Below, piece after piece: positions 9,242 through 18,042 of a stretch of DNA of 64,000 bases. The stretch covers positions 1-64,000 of the forward strand of contig NZ_JAUCZH010000004.1 of NCBI RefSeq assembly GCF_030373185.1, given 5' to 3'. The translations under genes were made by a program, and so were the position numbers. The notes beneath the pieces are model-generated. The model had not been told where the DNA came from and did no database searches. It saw nothing but the letters and a program-made list of their open reading frames with translations. The stretch is from Tabrizicola sp. (GTDB taxonomy: Bacteria; Pseudomonadota; Alphaproteobacteria; Rhodobacterales; Rhodobacteraceae). Each line of letters opens with the position of its first letter. The stretch's first letter is position 1.

Positions 9242-9357
9242 TTGCTCTTTTCCAAAATACTCTCAGGGGGTTTGGGGGCAGAATGCCCCCATCGTCAGAG
9301 CCGGTTGCGCGCCTGCGCGCAGAGGCGAGGGAAAAGCCGTGCGCGCCAGCGCTCGAT
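9242..9357 (-). repeat. Long dispersed repeat copy 3, directly 3' of gntR
   Basis: The first 49 bases (TTGCTCTTTTCCAAAATACT and onward through GGGGGCAGAATGCCCCC) are almost identical to those at 28095-28143. A further stretch of about 60 bases (GCCGGTTGCGCGCC...GCGCTCGA) is also alignable. On the minus strand it begins about 20 bases after the gntR stop and contains the hairpin GGGGGC-ATTCT-GCCCCC. It may act as an mRNA 3' end. Confidence 0.7.
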
Positions 9358-9376
9358 CTGGCCGGGGGAAACGGAC

Positions 9377-10033
9377 TCAGGGCTCTTCGGCGAGGGCCTG
9401 ACGGACGTGGTCCAGACCTTGCTGGATGTCTTGCTCGATGGCGGCGGAAAGGGCCTTGGCATCCCCTGCGCGCATCGCGGCCAGTGCTTCGCGGTGCAGG
9501 TCCGGGGCGGTTTCGCGGCCGTATCGGTCGATCACGGCACGCAGGGACGGCCCGGCACGCAGCCACAGCGACCGGACCAGGTCGAGAAGGACCGGAGCCC
9601 CGGCCGCTTCATAAAGCGCAAAGTGGAAGGCGTGGTTGGCGGCAAGGTAATCTGGCAGGTTTCCGGCCTCGATCGCCCGGTTCACCGCCCCGTCGATCAC
9701 CTCAAGCCGGTCGATCTGTTCCGGTGTCAGGCGAGGTGCCGCAAGCTCGGCCAGCCTTGGTTCGATCGAAAGGCGCGCGAAGGCCACCTGATCCAGCATT
9801 TCGGCCGAAAGCTCTGGCACGGCCACACGCCGGTTGCCTTGCGGCAATAGCGCGCCTTCCGCTGTCAGGCGCCGGATCGCCTCACGCACCGGGGTCATCC
9901 CGGCCCCAAGATCGGCGATGAGCCCCTGAATGGTGACCGGGGCGCCGGGGGCGAGATGGCCATAAAGGATCATGTCGCGCAGGCGCGTATAGGTGACCTC
10001 GTGGCTCGGTATCTTCCGGTTGTCCGCGTCCAT
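9377..10033 (-). CDS. GntR family regulator with FCD effector domain
   Basis: A 218-residue regulator. The N-terminal winged helix (about 10-75) contains YTRLRDMILYGHLAPG and MTPVREAIRRLTAEG, the classic GntR recognition region. The C-terminal all-helical FCD domain (about 90-215) has the metal-ligand pattern with Asp/His residues, including NHAFHFALYEAA. FCD members sense small carboxylates, amino acids or related metabolites. It follows the GH43 gene by 47 bp and precedes the aminotransferase gene on the same strand. The nearby TTTGATCAAA palindromes make the aminotransferase the likeliest target, with a possible autoregulatory copy inside the 3' end of GH43 (10088-10097). Confidence 0.85.
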   Translation of the reverse strand: MDADNRKIPSHEVTYTRLRDMILYGHLAPGAPVTIQGLIADLGAGMTPVREAIRRLTAEGALLPQGNRRVAVPELSAEMLDQVAFARLSIEPRLAELAAPRLTPEQIDRLEVIDGAVNRAIEAGNLPDYLAANHAFHFALYEAAGAPVLLDLVRSLWLRAGPSLRAVIDRYGRETAPDLHREALAAMRAGDAKALSAAIEQDIQQGLDHVRQALAEEP

Positions 10034-10080
10034 CGGGGCTCCATTCTTCTGTCCCCTTTATGCCCGCATCTGCCCGGCAA

Positions 10081-11664
10081 TCAAGATGTGATCAAATCCA
10101 GTTCCGCATAGCGGAAGCCTGTGACATCCGCCGTCCAGCCCTGACCGGTCAGGTCATGGGCAACGACGCCCACAAAGGCGCCAGTAAAGGACGCATGCTC
10201 TCCTCTGCCGCCTTCGTCCGACACGAGCGAAGCATCGAGGACCGGGCCAACTTCCACCCCATTTATCAAAAGATGTTGCGCGGCGCGGTTGACGCTGACG
10301 CCGATCGTCACCTTGCCGTCTGCCACCGGAAACTGCCCGTGGCAGGTCAGCGCCTCGCCCGGCCAGTCACCAAGACAGGACACCAGTGTCACCACCCGCT
10401 GCCCCGCTTCACGCGTGATCAGGGCGGCGTGGAACTTGTGCCGGTTGTAATAGGTGATCAGCCCTGCCGCGCATTGCCAGTTCGGCGGGTCGCAAAGGAA
10501 ATCGGCCTCGGCGTGGTAGGCCGGTTCCTCTTGCCTGCGTGCCACAAGGGATTGCTCGAACCATGAGCCAAGACTTTCACGCCCGGTCAGGCGCAGGGCG
10601 CTGCCGGTCAAGGTGAACAGTCGTTCGGGATGCGGCGTGCGCAGCCATTGAAACTCGGATGGCAGGCTGTCGCCCGTGAAGTCATGTTCGACCGATGTCG
10701 GCGGGGCCCGATGGGCAGGCAGATCAATGGTCGCGGGCGCCAATTGCCCGCCCTCCTTCAGCCAAAGCCAGTCGTCGCGCCAGATCACTTCGGCCAGCCC
10801 GGTTTCACGGCCCGTGGCGCAGAACGGGCCGCGCGGGCCAATCTGGGGCCGACCGCACAGAAAGCTGTGCCAGTGCCGCCCGTCATGGCCTTCGACATAC
10901 TGGCCGTGGCCCATCCGCTGGATCGGGCTGTCGGGAGAAAAGCGGGCAGTGATCAGGTGCTTTTGCGGATGCGTCTGATATGGACCGCGAATGTTGCGTG
11001 AGCGGGCAAGTGTCACCGCGTGATCATAGCCGGTGCCACCCTCGGCAGTCGTCAGGTAATACCAGCCGTTGCGGGCAAAAAGATGCGGCGGCTCGGTCAG
11101 GCCCAGGTCGGTGCCGGTGTAGATCGTCGTGACGTCGCCCAGAAGGCCGCGTTCGGGGTGCCATTCCTGCAACTCGATCCCGTCAAAGGCGTCATGCGCG
11201 GGATTGAGCCCGGTTCCCTTGCCGCGGTGGTTCCAGCGCATGTTCAAGAACCATTTCCGTCCGTCTGCATCGTGAAACAGCGACGGATCGAAGCCCGACG
11301 AGGTGACATAGGTCCGGTCCGACCAATCGCCATCGATGGTATCGCAGGTGACGATGTAGTTGTGGGCGTCCTTGAACGCGCCATCGAGGCGTTTGACATC
11401 CGTATAGACCAGCCAGAACTTCCCGTCGGCATGGGAAAGGCAGGGCGCCCAGATGCCGCAACTGTCAGGGTTGCCGCGCAGGTCAAGCTGGCTTGCCCGG
11501 TTCAGGGGGCGGCAGACCAGCGTCCAGTTCACCAGGTCGCGGGAGTGGTGGATCTGCACCCCCGGATACCATTCGAAGGTGGATTTGGCGATGTAGTAAT
11601 CCTGCCCCACCCGGCAGAAACTCGGGTCAGCATTGAAGCCGCGCAGGACAGGATTTTGCAGCAT
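10081..11664 (-). CDS. Glycoside hydrolase family 43 (beta-xylosidase / arabinosidase type)
   Basis: A 527-residue protein without a signal peptide, so probably cytosolic. The N-terminal five-bladed propeller of about 310 residues carries the expected acidic triad positions: NADPSFC (base Asp, about residue 13), SGFDPSLFHD and LTEPPHLF (acid Glu). The C-terminal 200 residues form a beta-sandwich (DFTGDSLPSEFQWLRTP onward) like that of GH43 subfamily 11-type beta-xylosidases. These release xylose or arabinose from oligosaccharides. AAAGG precedes the ATG. Two strong hairpins separate it from the upstream oxidoreductase gene, so its expression may be uncoupled from the rest of the locus. Confidence 0.88.
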   Translation of the reverse strand: MLQNPVLRGFNADPSFCRVGQDYYIAKSTFEWYPGVQIHHSRDLVNWTLVCRPLNRASQLDLRGNPDSCGIWAPCLSHADGKFWLVYTDVKRLDGAFKDAHNYIVTCDTIDGDWSDRTYVTSSGFDPSLFHDADGRKWFLNMRWNHRGKGTGLNPAHDAFDGIELQEWHPERGLLGDVTTIYTGTDLGLTEPPHLFARNGWYYLTTAEGGTGYDHAVTLARSRNIRGPYQTHPQKHLITARFSPDSPIQRMGHGQYVEGHDGRHWHSFLCGRPQIGPRGPFCATGRETGLAEVIWRDDWLWLKEGGQLAPATIDLPAHRAPPTSVEHDFTGDSLPSEFQWLRTPHPERLFTLTGSALRLTGRESLGSWFEQSLVARRQEEPAYHAEADFLCDPPNWQCAAGLITYYNRHKFHAALITREAGQRVVTLVSCLGDWPGEALTCHGQFPVADGKVTIGVSVNRAAQHLLINGVEVGPVLDASLVSDEGGRGEHASFTGAFVGVVAHDLTGQGWTADVTGFRYAELDLITS

Positions 11665-11688
11665 TTTTCAACCTTTGCAATCAATTGC

Positions 11689-11752
11689 GGGCGGGGCGCC
11701 CCCTCATTCGCCCCGCCCGCTGGGCCGCCCCGGAAGGGAGGTGCCGGGGCGG
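11689..11752 (-). terminator. Two consecutive strong hairpins between the oxidoreductase and GH43 genes
   Basis: Perfect 9-bp stems: CCGCCCCGG/CCGGGGCGG at 11725-11752 and GGGCGGGGC/GCCCCGCCC at 11689-11718. On the minus strand the first follows the oxidoreductase stop by six bases. There are no T-runs. They could act as a partial terminator, attenuator or mRNA-stabilising structure setting lower GH43 expression. Confidence 0.5.
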
Positions 11753-11758
11753 TCGTTC

Positions 11759-12889
11759 CTAGACCAGCAACGCGCGCGCCTGATCGGGCGACAGCGCCGC
11801 CGGGCGGGTGCAGGTGGTGGTCAGGGTGACGAACTGTCCGGTCTCTCCCGAGGCCAGGCAAGCCATCATCACATCCACGCCGTGCAGCGTACGTTCCAGC
11901 GAGCAGCGCGCATCCCGACCTTCGGTCAGGGCCGCCACCATGTCGGCAAGTCCTGCCGTCCGGTAATTGGCCAGATCGCGGCCGTTGTGGTGCTGGTTGA
12001 CCTTGCCGAACGGGTGGTCCCAGGGCTCAAGCGCGGTCAGGCTGCCGTCGCGTCCACCGATTTCCACCGTGCCGCCAAAGAAGTTGGGGTCGGGGACGTA
12101 AAGCGTGCCTTCGGTGCCATAAAGCTCAAAGTGGTTGCGCTTGTGGTGCCAGACGTCCCAGCTGGTGGACAGGTTGATCGTGGCGCCGTTGTGAAATTCA
12201 ATCAGGGCGTGGATGTTGGTCGGCGTCTTGACCGGAACCTTCTCGCCCGTGCGCGGACCGTTGGAGATGGTGCGCTCTGCCTCGGCCGATGAGGTCAGCG
12301 CCCCTACCCGTTTAACCGGACCAAGGAAGTTGATCAGGTTGGCGATATAATAGGGTCCAAGGTCCAGCATCGGCCCCGCCCCCGGCTGGAAGAAGAAATC
12401 GGGGTTGGGGTGCCAATGCTCCATCCCGTGATTGAGGACGGCGGCACAGCCCGCGGTGATGGTGCCGATCCGGCCCTCGTCCAGCGCCGCGCGGGCCTGC
12501 TGATGCGCACCGCCAAGGAAGGTGTCAGGCGCACAGCCGACAGCAAGACCCTTCGACTTGGCCAGATCGCGCAGGGTTATCCCTTGCTCCAGCGTCAGGA
12601 CCAGCGGCTTTTCGGAATAGGCATGCTTGCCCGCCTCCAGAATCCGCTTGCTGACCGGGTAATGCGCATCGGGGATGGTGAGGTTGATCACCACATCCAC
12701 GTCCTTGTTGGCCAGAAGGTCATCGACCGACTGCGACTTGGTGTTGAATTCCGCCGCGCGGGCTTTCGCGGCCTCCATGTTCACATCGGCGACCGCGCGC
12801 ACCTCCAGCCCCTTGAAAAGGGGGGCCAGCCGAAGATAGCTGGTCGAGATGTTGCCGCAGCCAATGATACCCAAGCCAAGATTTGCCAT
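11759..12889 (-). CDS. Gfo/Idh/MocA family oxidoreductase (first copy)
   Basis: A 376-residue NAD(P)-dependent dehydrogenase-like protein. The N-terminal Rossmann fold opens with LGIIGCGNISTSYLR (GxGxxS). The conserved catalytic segment YSEKPLVLTLEQG carries the EKP lysine. The C-terminal alpha/beta domain includes LDLGPYYIANLINFLGPV. Members oxidise a sugar hydroxyl or interconvert keto-sugars and inositols. The gene follows a TIM-barrel epimerase and GH2 in one operon, with GAGGAAAAG before its ATG. The oxidoreductase/epimerase pairing recurs on the opposite strand (22719 and 21600). Confidence 0.9.
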   Translation of the reverse strand: MANLGLGIIGCGNISTSYLRLAPLFKGLEVRAVADVNMEAAKARAAEFNTKSQSVDDLLANKDVDVVINLTIPDAHYPVSKRILEAGKHAYSEKPLVLTLEQGITLRDLAKSKGLAVGCAPDTFLGGAHQQARAALDEGRIGTITAGCAAVLNHGMEHWHPNPDFFFQPGAGPMLDLGPYYIANLINFLGPVKRVGALTSSAEAERTISNGPRTGEKVPVKTPTNIHALIEFHNGATINLSTSWDVWHHKRNHFELYGTEGTLYVPDPNFFGGTVEIGGRDGSLTALEPWDHPFGKVNQHHNGRDLANYRTAGLADMVAALTEGRDARCSLERTLHGVDVMMACLASGETGQFVTLTTTCTRPAALSPDQARALLV

Positions 12890-12900
12890 TTTTCTTTTCC

Positions 12901-13656
12901 TCAGAATGCTTTCGCCGCAGCGATCGACCGCGTGGCGAAGCGCGCGTGATCCTTCGGGTTGTCGTGTTCCATGACGAAATGCCTGACGCCAATGCCCCGC
13001 AGCGCCGCCATGATCGCGGGCCAGTCCACAGTGCCGTGGCCGACATCGGCCCAGCCATCCTCATCAGCGTTCTCACCAGCAGGCGCGATGTCCTTCACAT
13101 GCGCCGCGGTGATCCGGTCCTTGTAGCGCTCGATCCAGGTCAAGGGGTCAGCCCCGCCTCGGATCACCCAGGCTACGTCCATCTCCCATTCCAGCCCCGG
13201 CCCGCCCTCGAAGATGCGGTCCTGCGGCAGCGAGCCGTCTGCCAGCAGTTTGAATTCGAAATCATGGTTGTGCCAGCCGAACCCGTAGCCGGCAGCCTTG
13301 TAGGGTGCGCCTGCCGCCTGTAGCCGGGCGCCAAAGGCCACCCAGCCCGCCGCATCAGTCGGACGGTCTTCGGGCAGGACATAGGGGCAGAAAAGCCGCT
13401 CCATATTCAAGGACTTCGCGATGGACAGCACCTTGTCCACATCGGTTTCCAACTGGCCAAGCCCGAAATGCCCGGTCGGCATGGTCAGACCGGTCGCCGC
13501 AAGCCCCGCTTTGGTCGCCTCGACCGCCGCGTCGTCTGCGTAAAGCGCGCCATAGCCTTCAACGGCGCTATAGCCGGCCTTGGCCAGCATCTGGAATGTC
13601 GCGTCCATCGGCGGGAAATTCCGCGAGGAATAGAGTTGATAGCTGAACATGCGCAT
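12901..13656 (-). CDS. Sugar phosphate isomerase/epimerase, TIM barrel (first copy)
   Basis: A 251-residue xylose-isomerase-like TIM barrel. Metal-ligand segments expected for the family are present: WHNHDFEF, LEWEMDVAWVIRGG, HVKDIAPAGENADEDGW and FVMEHDNP. Family members include true keto-sugar epimerases, hydroxypyruvate isomerases, and enzymes that eliminate or hydrolyse 3-keto-glycosides. Sequence alone does not separate these. GAAAGG precedes the ATG at 13656. It lies nine bases after GH2 and eleven bases before the oxidoreductase, so all three are co-translated. Confidence 0.88.
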   Translation of the reverse strand: MRMFSYQLYSSRNFPPMDATFQMLAKAGYSAVEGYGALYADDAAVEATKAGLAATGLTMPTGHFGLGQLETDVDKVLSIAKSLNMERLFCPYVLPEDRPTDAAGWVAFGARLQAAGAPYKAAGYGFGWHNHDFEFKLLADGSLPQDRIFEGGPGLEWEMDVAWVIRGGADPLTWIERYKDRITAAHVKDIAPAGENADEDGWADVGHGTVDWPAIMAALRGIGVRHFVMEHDNPKDHARFATRSIAAAKAF

Positions 13657-13665
13657 GGCCTTTCG

Positions 13666-16041
13666 TCAGCCGCCATAGGTGGCGGAATGGAGATCTCGGA
13701 AGGTGAAGCCCGGCGTGGCCGAAGCATCATCTGGGGTGAAGGTGATCGTGGCCGGATGGCCGGGCAGCAGGGACACGGCGTTGGTCGAAAAGCGGCCGGA
13801 TACTTCAGACTCCACTGTAACAAACGGAGCGAGTGCGTTGACTGAAATGGTTATTTTCCAGATACTGACATCCAGATATACCTCGGCCTTCAGGCCCGAG
13901 GGCAACAGGTCATAGGCCTTCCAAGGCTTTGGCGCGTGGACATCCCCGCCCTCGGCATCGCCTGTCCAGATTACAGCCAGCACCTCATCCGGCCCAAGCG
14001 CATCCCGCGCAACTGTCAGCACAGGCACCGCTGCATCCGTGGGCAGCGTGACCGCAGCCTCGGCCAGCATCCGTGTGGTGCCGTCCATCGCCGCCGCACG
14101 CGCCGTGACTGTAACGCGCACCGCTTCCGGCCCGTCGTTTATTCCCCTGAGCGCGAACCCCTCCGCACTGGGAACAGCGACCACCGTCACCGGCGCGAAG
14201 AACCGCTGCGCCATGTGATGCAGCAGCTTCCAGTTCCCGCCATGGTCCAGGCCGGACCAGGAACAGACCGGCCATGTGTCATTCAACTGCCAGTAAAGCG
14301 TGCCTTGGCAATGCGGCTTCAGGCTGCGCCAATGGGTGACGGCCGTCTTGATCGCCAGCCCCTGCTGGACCTGCGACAAGTAAACGAAGTTCGGGAAATC
14401 CACCGGAAAGCGGAAATAGCGGAACATCGTCTCGGCGATCCGGGCATTGCCGCCGCCGTTCTTCTGGTGGCTTTCCATCACCGGGGCGGCGATGTTGAAA
14501 TCCTCTGGCGCGGCAAATTTGCGGATGGTCTGCATCGACGGATAGGACTGAAAGCCGAACTCCGAACAGAAGCGGGGGCTGACGTCGCGGTAGTGGTCAA
14601 AATCCCGCCCCTCGTGCCAGACGGACCAGAAATGCATGTCGCCGCTGCTGTCATCATGCCAGGCATCGCCAAAGGCCAGTGGCCCAGGCGAAGGCGAGGA
14701 TGGCCACCAGTTCGCCCCGGGCAGAACCGAGTGCAAGGCGGCCTCGATCGTCCGGTTCAGCCGGTCATAGTTCACAAGGTAGCGATCACGATCCTTGCGC
14801 GATTCAGGGAACCAGGTCAGCGCCCCGATCAGCTCGTTGTCACCACACCAGACCGCCATGCAGGCATGATGGCTGATCCGGGCGACGACATCGCGCACCT
14901 CGGCATCCACTTCGGCCAGAAATTCGGGCGTCGAGGGGTAAAGATGACAGGCGAACATGAAATCCTGCCAGACCATCAGACCCAACTCGTCGCAGAGGTC
15001 ATAGAACCAGTCAGGCTCATACCGCCCGCCGCCCCAGACGCGGATCATGTTCATGTTGGCGTCGCGCGCCGATTGCAGCAGCCCGCGCACGCCGTCCTGC
15101 GTGATCCGGCCATGCAACGCATCGGCCGGAATCCAGTTGGCCCCGCGCGCAAAGACCGCCCGGCCGTTCACCTGCACGCCAAAGGACCGCCCCGCCGCGT
15201 CGGGTTCGCTGACCAGCCGCATGTCCCGCAGGCCGATCTTGCGGGTGGCGCTGACCCCCGCGCCCGTCACTGTCAAGGCATGCAACACCTGCGCGCCAAG
15301 GCCAGACGGCCACCACAGCACCGGGTCGGCAATCATCAGGGTCATCCGCGCCACGCCCGCCCGCACCGGCGCAGTCTGGGTCACACCGCAAAGCGTTGCG
15401 GTCACCTCGGCCAGCCCGTCGGCATGGATGGCCAGCGTCACCTCGGCCTCACCCGCCCGGTGGGCTTGCGTGATGATGATGTCGCCGATTCGGGGGCCAT
15501 GAGGTTCCAGCTGGATGACGCCCCAAAGGCCGAACACGCCAAGGGCAATATTCCAGTCCCAGCCGAAATCGCATTGCTGCTTGCGCAGCATGTTGGCATG
15601 GGGAATGGGGCCGTTCACCTGCTGATAGGGGATGTAGAACGGCATCGCTGCCTGCCGTGCCGCCGCCTCGCGGACGGGCGATCGGAACAGGATTTCGATC
15701 TCATTGTCGCCCCTGTGCAGGGCGGCCGCCACATCCACCCGCCAGCGCCGATGCGCGTTGGCCGCTGACAGGACCAAGACCCCGTTCAGCCGCACCTCGG
15801 CCACGGTGTCCAGCCCGTCGATCACCAGATCGGCAGCACTTCCGTCATGGGCAAAACTCCGCCGCGCCACCCAGTCGCGTTCGGAAACCCAACGCACGTC
15901 ATATTCGTTCCGGCCCCAGTATGGGTCAGGGATCACCCCCGCCCGGTGCAGCGCGGTGATCCCGTCGCCGGGCAGATCGAACGGCACGACATAGGCGCCG
16001 CTTTCATCCGAAAGCGTCCAGCCCCCCGCCAGATCGAGCAT
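13666..16041 (-). CDS. Glycoside hydrolase family 2, beta-mannosidase-like
   Basis: A 791-residue retaining glycosidase. Order: N-terminal jelly-roll sugar-binding domain (about 1-180), immunoglobulin-like domain (about 185-275), TIM barrel (about 285-600) and C-terminal beta domains. The acid/base glutamate is in MAVWCGDNEL (about E403) and the nucleophile in RFCSEFGFQSYPS (about E494); the latter pattern is typical of beta-mannosidases. There is no signal peptide, so imported oligosaccharides are cleaved in the cytoplasm. It sits two bases after the ABC ATPase gene and before the epimerase. It is somewhat shorter than typical beta-mannosidases, with no obvious defect. Confidence 0.92.
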   Translation of the reverse strand: MLDLAGGWTLSDESGAYVVPFDLPGDGITALHRAGVIPDPYWGRNEYDVRWVSERDWVARRSFAHDGSAADLVIDGLDTVAEVRLNGVLVLSAANAHRRWRVDVAAALHRGDNEIEILFRSPVREAAARQAAMPFYIPYQQVNGPIPHANMLRKQQCDFGWDWNIALGVFGLWGVIQLEPHGPRIGDIIITQAHRAGEAEVTLAIHADGLAEVTATLCGVTQTAPVRAGVARMTLMIADPVLWWPSGLGAQVLHALTVTGAGVSATRKIGLRDMRLVSEPDAAGRSFGVQVNGRAVFARGANWIPADALHGRITQDGVRGLLQSARDANMNMIRVWGGGRYEPDWFYDLCDELGLMVWQDFMFACHLYPSTPEFLAEVDAEVRDVVARISHHACMAVWCGDNELIGALTWFPESRKDRDRYLVNYDRLNRTIEAALHSVLPGANWWPSSPSPGPLAFGDAWHDDSSGDMHFWSVWHEGRDFDHYRDVSPRFCSEFGFQSYPSMQTIRKFAAPEDFNIAAPVMESHQKNGGGNARIAETMFRYFRFPVDFPNFVYLSQVQQGLAIKTAVTHWRSLKPHCQGTLYWQLNDTWPVCSWSGLDHGGNWKLLHHMAQRFFAPVTVVAVPSAEGFALRGINDGPEAVRVTVTARAAAMDGTTRMLAEAAVTLPTDAAVPVLTVARDALGPDEVLAVIWTGDAEGGDVHAPKPWKAYDLLPSGLKAEVYLDVSIWKITISVNALAPFVTVESEVSGRFSTNAVSLLPGHPATITFTPDDASATPGFTFRDLHSATYGG

Positions 16042-16043
16042 TT

Positions 16044-17123
16044 TCAGATCCTCTGTTCCGTCTTGTTGTCAAACAGCGAGGCCTTGGCGATATCAAGGCC
16101 AAGGTGAACCTTCGTCCCGGCAGGCAGGCGCCCTTCGACCGGCACCCGCACGCAAAGCTCCTTTGTACCGGCTTTCAGCCACAAAAGGCTGTCGGCACCC
16201 AGGTGCTCGTCAATCTCCACTACAGCCGGGATCGACGGACCAGCGGGGGCGTCATGCGACACTGTGATATGTTCGGGACGAACGCCGAGGATCGCCTGAT
16301 CCCGCTCCAGCACCGCGCCGCCGTCGTAACCGGCAAGATCGATCTTGTGGTCGCCAAAGTGGAAGGCCTTCCCGCCATCCACCGTCTTGCCGTGCAGAAA
16401 GTTCATCGACGGGCTGCCGATGAATCCCGCGACAAAGAGGTTCGACGGTTTGTTGTAGATGGTCTGCGGGTCTGAAAGCTGCTGGATCACCCCGCCCTTC
16501 ATCACCGCGATCCGGTCAGCCAGGGTCAGCGCCTCGATCTGGTCATGGGTGACATAAACCATGGTGTTGTTCAGCTTGGAATGGAGCCGCTTGATTTCTA
16601 CCCGCAGTTCGCTGCGCAGCTTGGCATCAAGGTTGGACAGGGGTTCGTCGAACAGAAACACATCCACATCCCTGACCAGCGCCCGACCGATCGCCACCCG
16701 TTGCCGCTGCCCGCCTGACAAGGCACCGGGCTTGCGGTCAAGGAGCGGCCCGATCTGAAGGATTTCCGACGCCCGCGCGACGCGGCGGTCAATCTCGTCC
16801 TTCGGCATGCGCTGGTTTTTCAGGCCGAAGGACAGGTTCCCCCGCACCGTCATTTGCGGATAAAGCGCGTAAGACTGGAACACCATCCCGATCCCGCGTG
16901 CGCTGGGTTCGGACCAGGTGACGTTCTTGCCCTTGATCCAGATCTGCCCCTCGGTGATGTCCAAAAGCCCCGCAAGACAGTTCAAGAGCGTTGATTTCCC
17001 GCAGCCTGATGGCCCCAGAAGCACGACGAATTCGCCTTCCTGAACATCGATGTTCATGTTCTTCAGAACCGAGACGGAACCGAAATTCAGCGTGAGATCC
17101 TTGACTTCGATGGATTTGGTCAT
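16044..17123 (-). CDS. Sugar ABC transporter ATP-binding protein (UgpC/MalK type)
   Basis: A 359-residue ATPase of the carbohydrate-uptake CUT1 class. Walker A GPSGCGKSTLLN (about 37-48), signature LSGGQRQRVAIGRAL, Walker B FLFDEPLSNLDAKLR and the switch histidine in VYVTHDQIEAL are all intact. The C-terminal 120 residues form the regulatory OB/TOBE domain (LGVRPEHITVS onward). It is four bases downstream of the second permease gene and powers the sugar importer encoded upstream. Confidence 0.94.
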   Translation of the reverse strand: MTKSIEVKDLTLNFGSVSVLKNMNIDVQEGEFVVLLGPSGCGKSTLLNCLAGLLDITEGQIWIKGKNVTWSEPSARGIGMVFQSYALYPQMTVRGNLSFGLKNQRMPKDEIDRRVARASEILQIGPLLDRKPGALSGGQRQRVAIGRALVRDVDVFLFDEPLSNLDAKLRSELRVEIKRLHSKLNNTMVYVTHDQIEALTLADRIAVMKGGVIQQLSDPQTIYNKPSNLFVAGFIGSPSMNFLHGKTVDGGKAFHFGDHKIDLAGYDGGAVLERDQAILGVRPEHITVSHDAPAGPSIPAVVEIDEHLGADSLLWLKAGTKELCVRVPVEGRLPAGTKVHLGLDIAKASLFDNKTEQRI

Positions 17124-17127
17124 GCGT

Positions 17128-18042
17128 TCAGCCTTTCACGGCACCAGCGGCGATACCGCGGACGAAGAGTTTGCCAGAGATGAAGTAGACAACCAGCGGC
17201 ACCAGCCCGGTCAGAAGGGTCGCGGCCATGTTGACGTTGTATTCCTTCACGCCCTGGACCGAGTTGACGATATTGTTCAGCTGAACGGTCATCGGGTAAA
17301 GCTCGGGCTTGGTGTAGACGACGCCGAACAGGAAATCGTTCCAGATCCCCGTGACTTGCAGGATCAGCGCCACCACGAAGATCGGCAGGCTCATCGGCAG
17401 CATGATGCGGAAGTAGATGCCCCAGAACCCGGCCCCGTCCACCCTTGCGGCCTTGAACAGCTCTTCCGGAATGGAACTGAAGTAGTTGCGGAAGAGTAGC
17501 GTCAGGATCGGCATGCCGAAGATCGTATGCACCAGCACCAGCCCCCAGAGCGTGCCGTATATCCCCATTTCACGCAGCAGGATGACGATGGGATAAAGCA
17601 TCACCTGATAGGGGATGAACGACCCGAAGATCAGGATGGTGAAGAATACGTCCGACCCCTTGAACCGCCAGTTCACCAGCGCATAGCCATTCACGCTGGC
17701 CACCACGATAGACAGGATCACCGAGGGGATCAGGATCTGGACCGAATTCCAGAAACCCCGGCTCAGCCCGTCACAGTTCAGGCCGGTGCAGGCCTCGGAC
17801 CAGGCCTTGACCCAGGGCTGGAAGGTGATCTCCACCGGCGGGGCGAAGATGTTGCCCAGCCGGACCTCGGGCATGCCCTTGACGCTGGTCATCACCATGA
17901 CCCACAGCGGCAGGATGTAGTAAAGGCAGACAACGATCAGGATGCCGTAAAGCATGATGTTGCGGCCCGACAGGATGCGCCGGGGCTTGGTCCCGCTTGG
18001 CACCACTGCGGACTTGGTCATGGGAAGGGCGGTGTCAGCCAT
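17128..18042 (-). CDS. Carbohydrate ABC transporter permease (MalG type)
   Basis: A 304-residue inner-membrane protein with six hydrophobic segments. The ATPase-docking loop (EAA motif) appears as EELFKAARVDGAGFWGIYFRIMLP. It starts inside the end of the preceding permease gene (8-bp overlap), as is usual for paired CUT1 permeases. With the 18035 gene it forms the transmembrane channel of the importer. Confidence 0.93.
   Translation of the reverse strand: MADTALPMTKSAVVPSGTKPRRILSGRNIMLYGILIVVCLYYILPLWVMVMTSVKGMPEVRLGNIFAPPVEITFQPWVKAWSEACTGLNCDGLSRGFWNSVQILIPSVILSIVVASVNGYALVNWRFKGSDVFFTILIFGSFIPYQVMLYPIVILLREMGIYGTLWGLVLVHTIFGMPILTLLFRNYFSSIPEELFKAARVDGAGFWGIYFRIMLPMSLPIFVVALILQVTGIWNDFLFGVVYTKPELYPMTVQLNNIVNSVQGVKEYNVNMAATLLTGLVPLVVYFISGKLFVRGIAAGAVKG

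Larger units (their letters stand above)
8989..9376. other. 388-bp intergenic region between the aminotransferase and GntR genes
   Basis: There is no gene here; the 167-residue minus ORF at 9063-9566 has Arg/Pro-rich non-coding composition and overlaps gntR. The region holds a 20-bp perfect palindrome (9066-9085), a related partial site (9041-9050), and two oppositely oriented copies of the dispersed repeat (9192-9236 and 9242-9357). The aminotransferase promoter must lie in the left part. Confidence 0.7.

Noticed and set aside
13936-15768. 610-residue plus-strand ORF
   Set aside because: It lies entirely antisense to the GH2 gene, whose catalytic residues and domains are intact.
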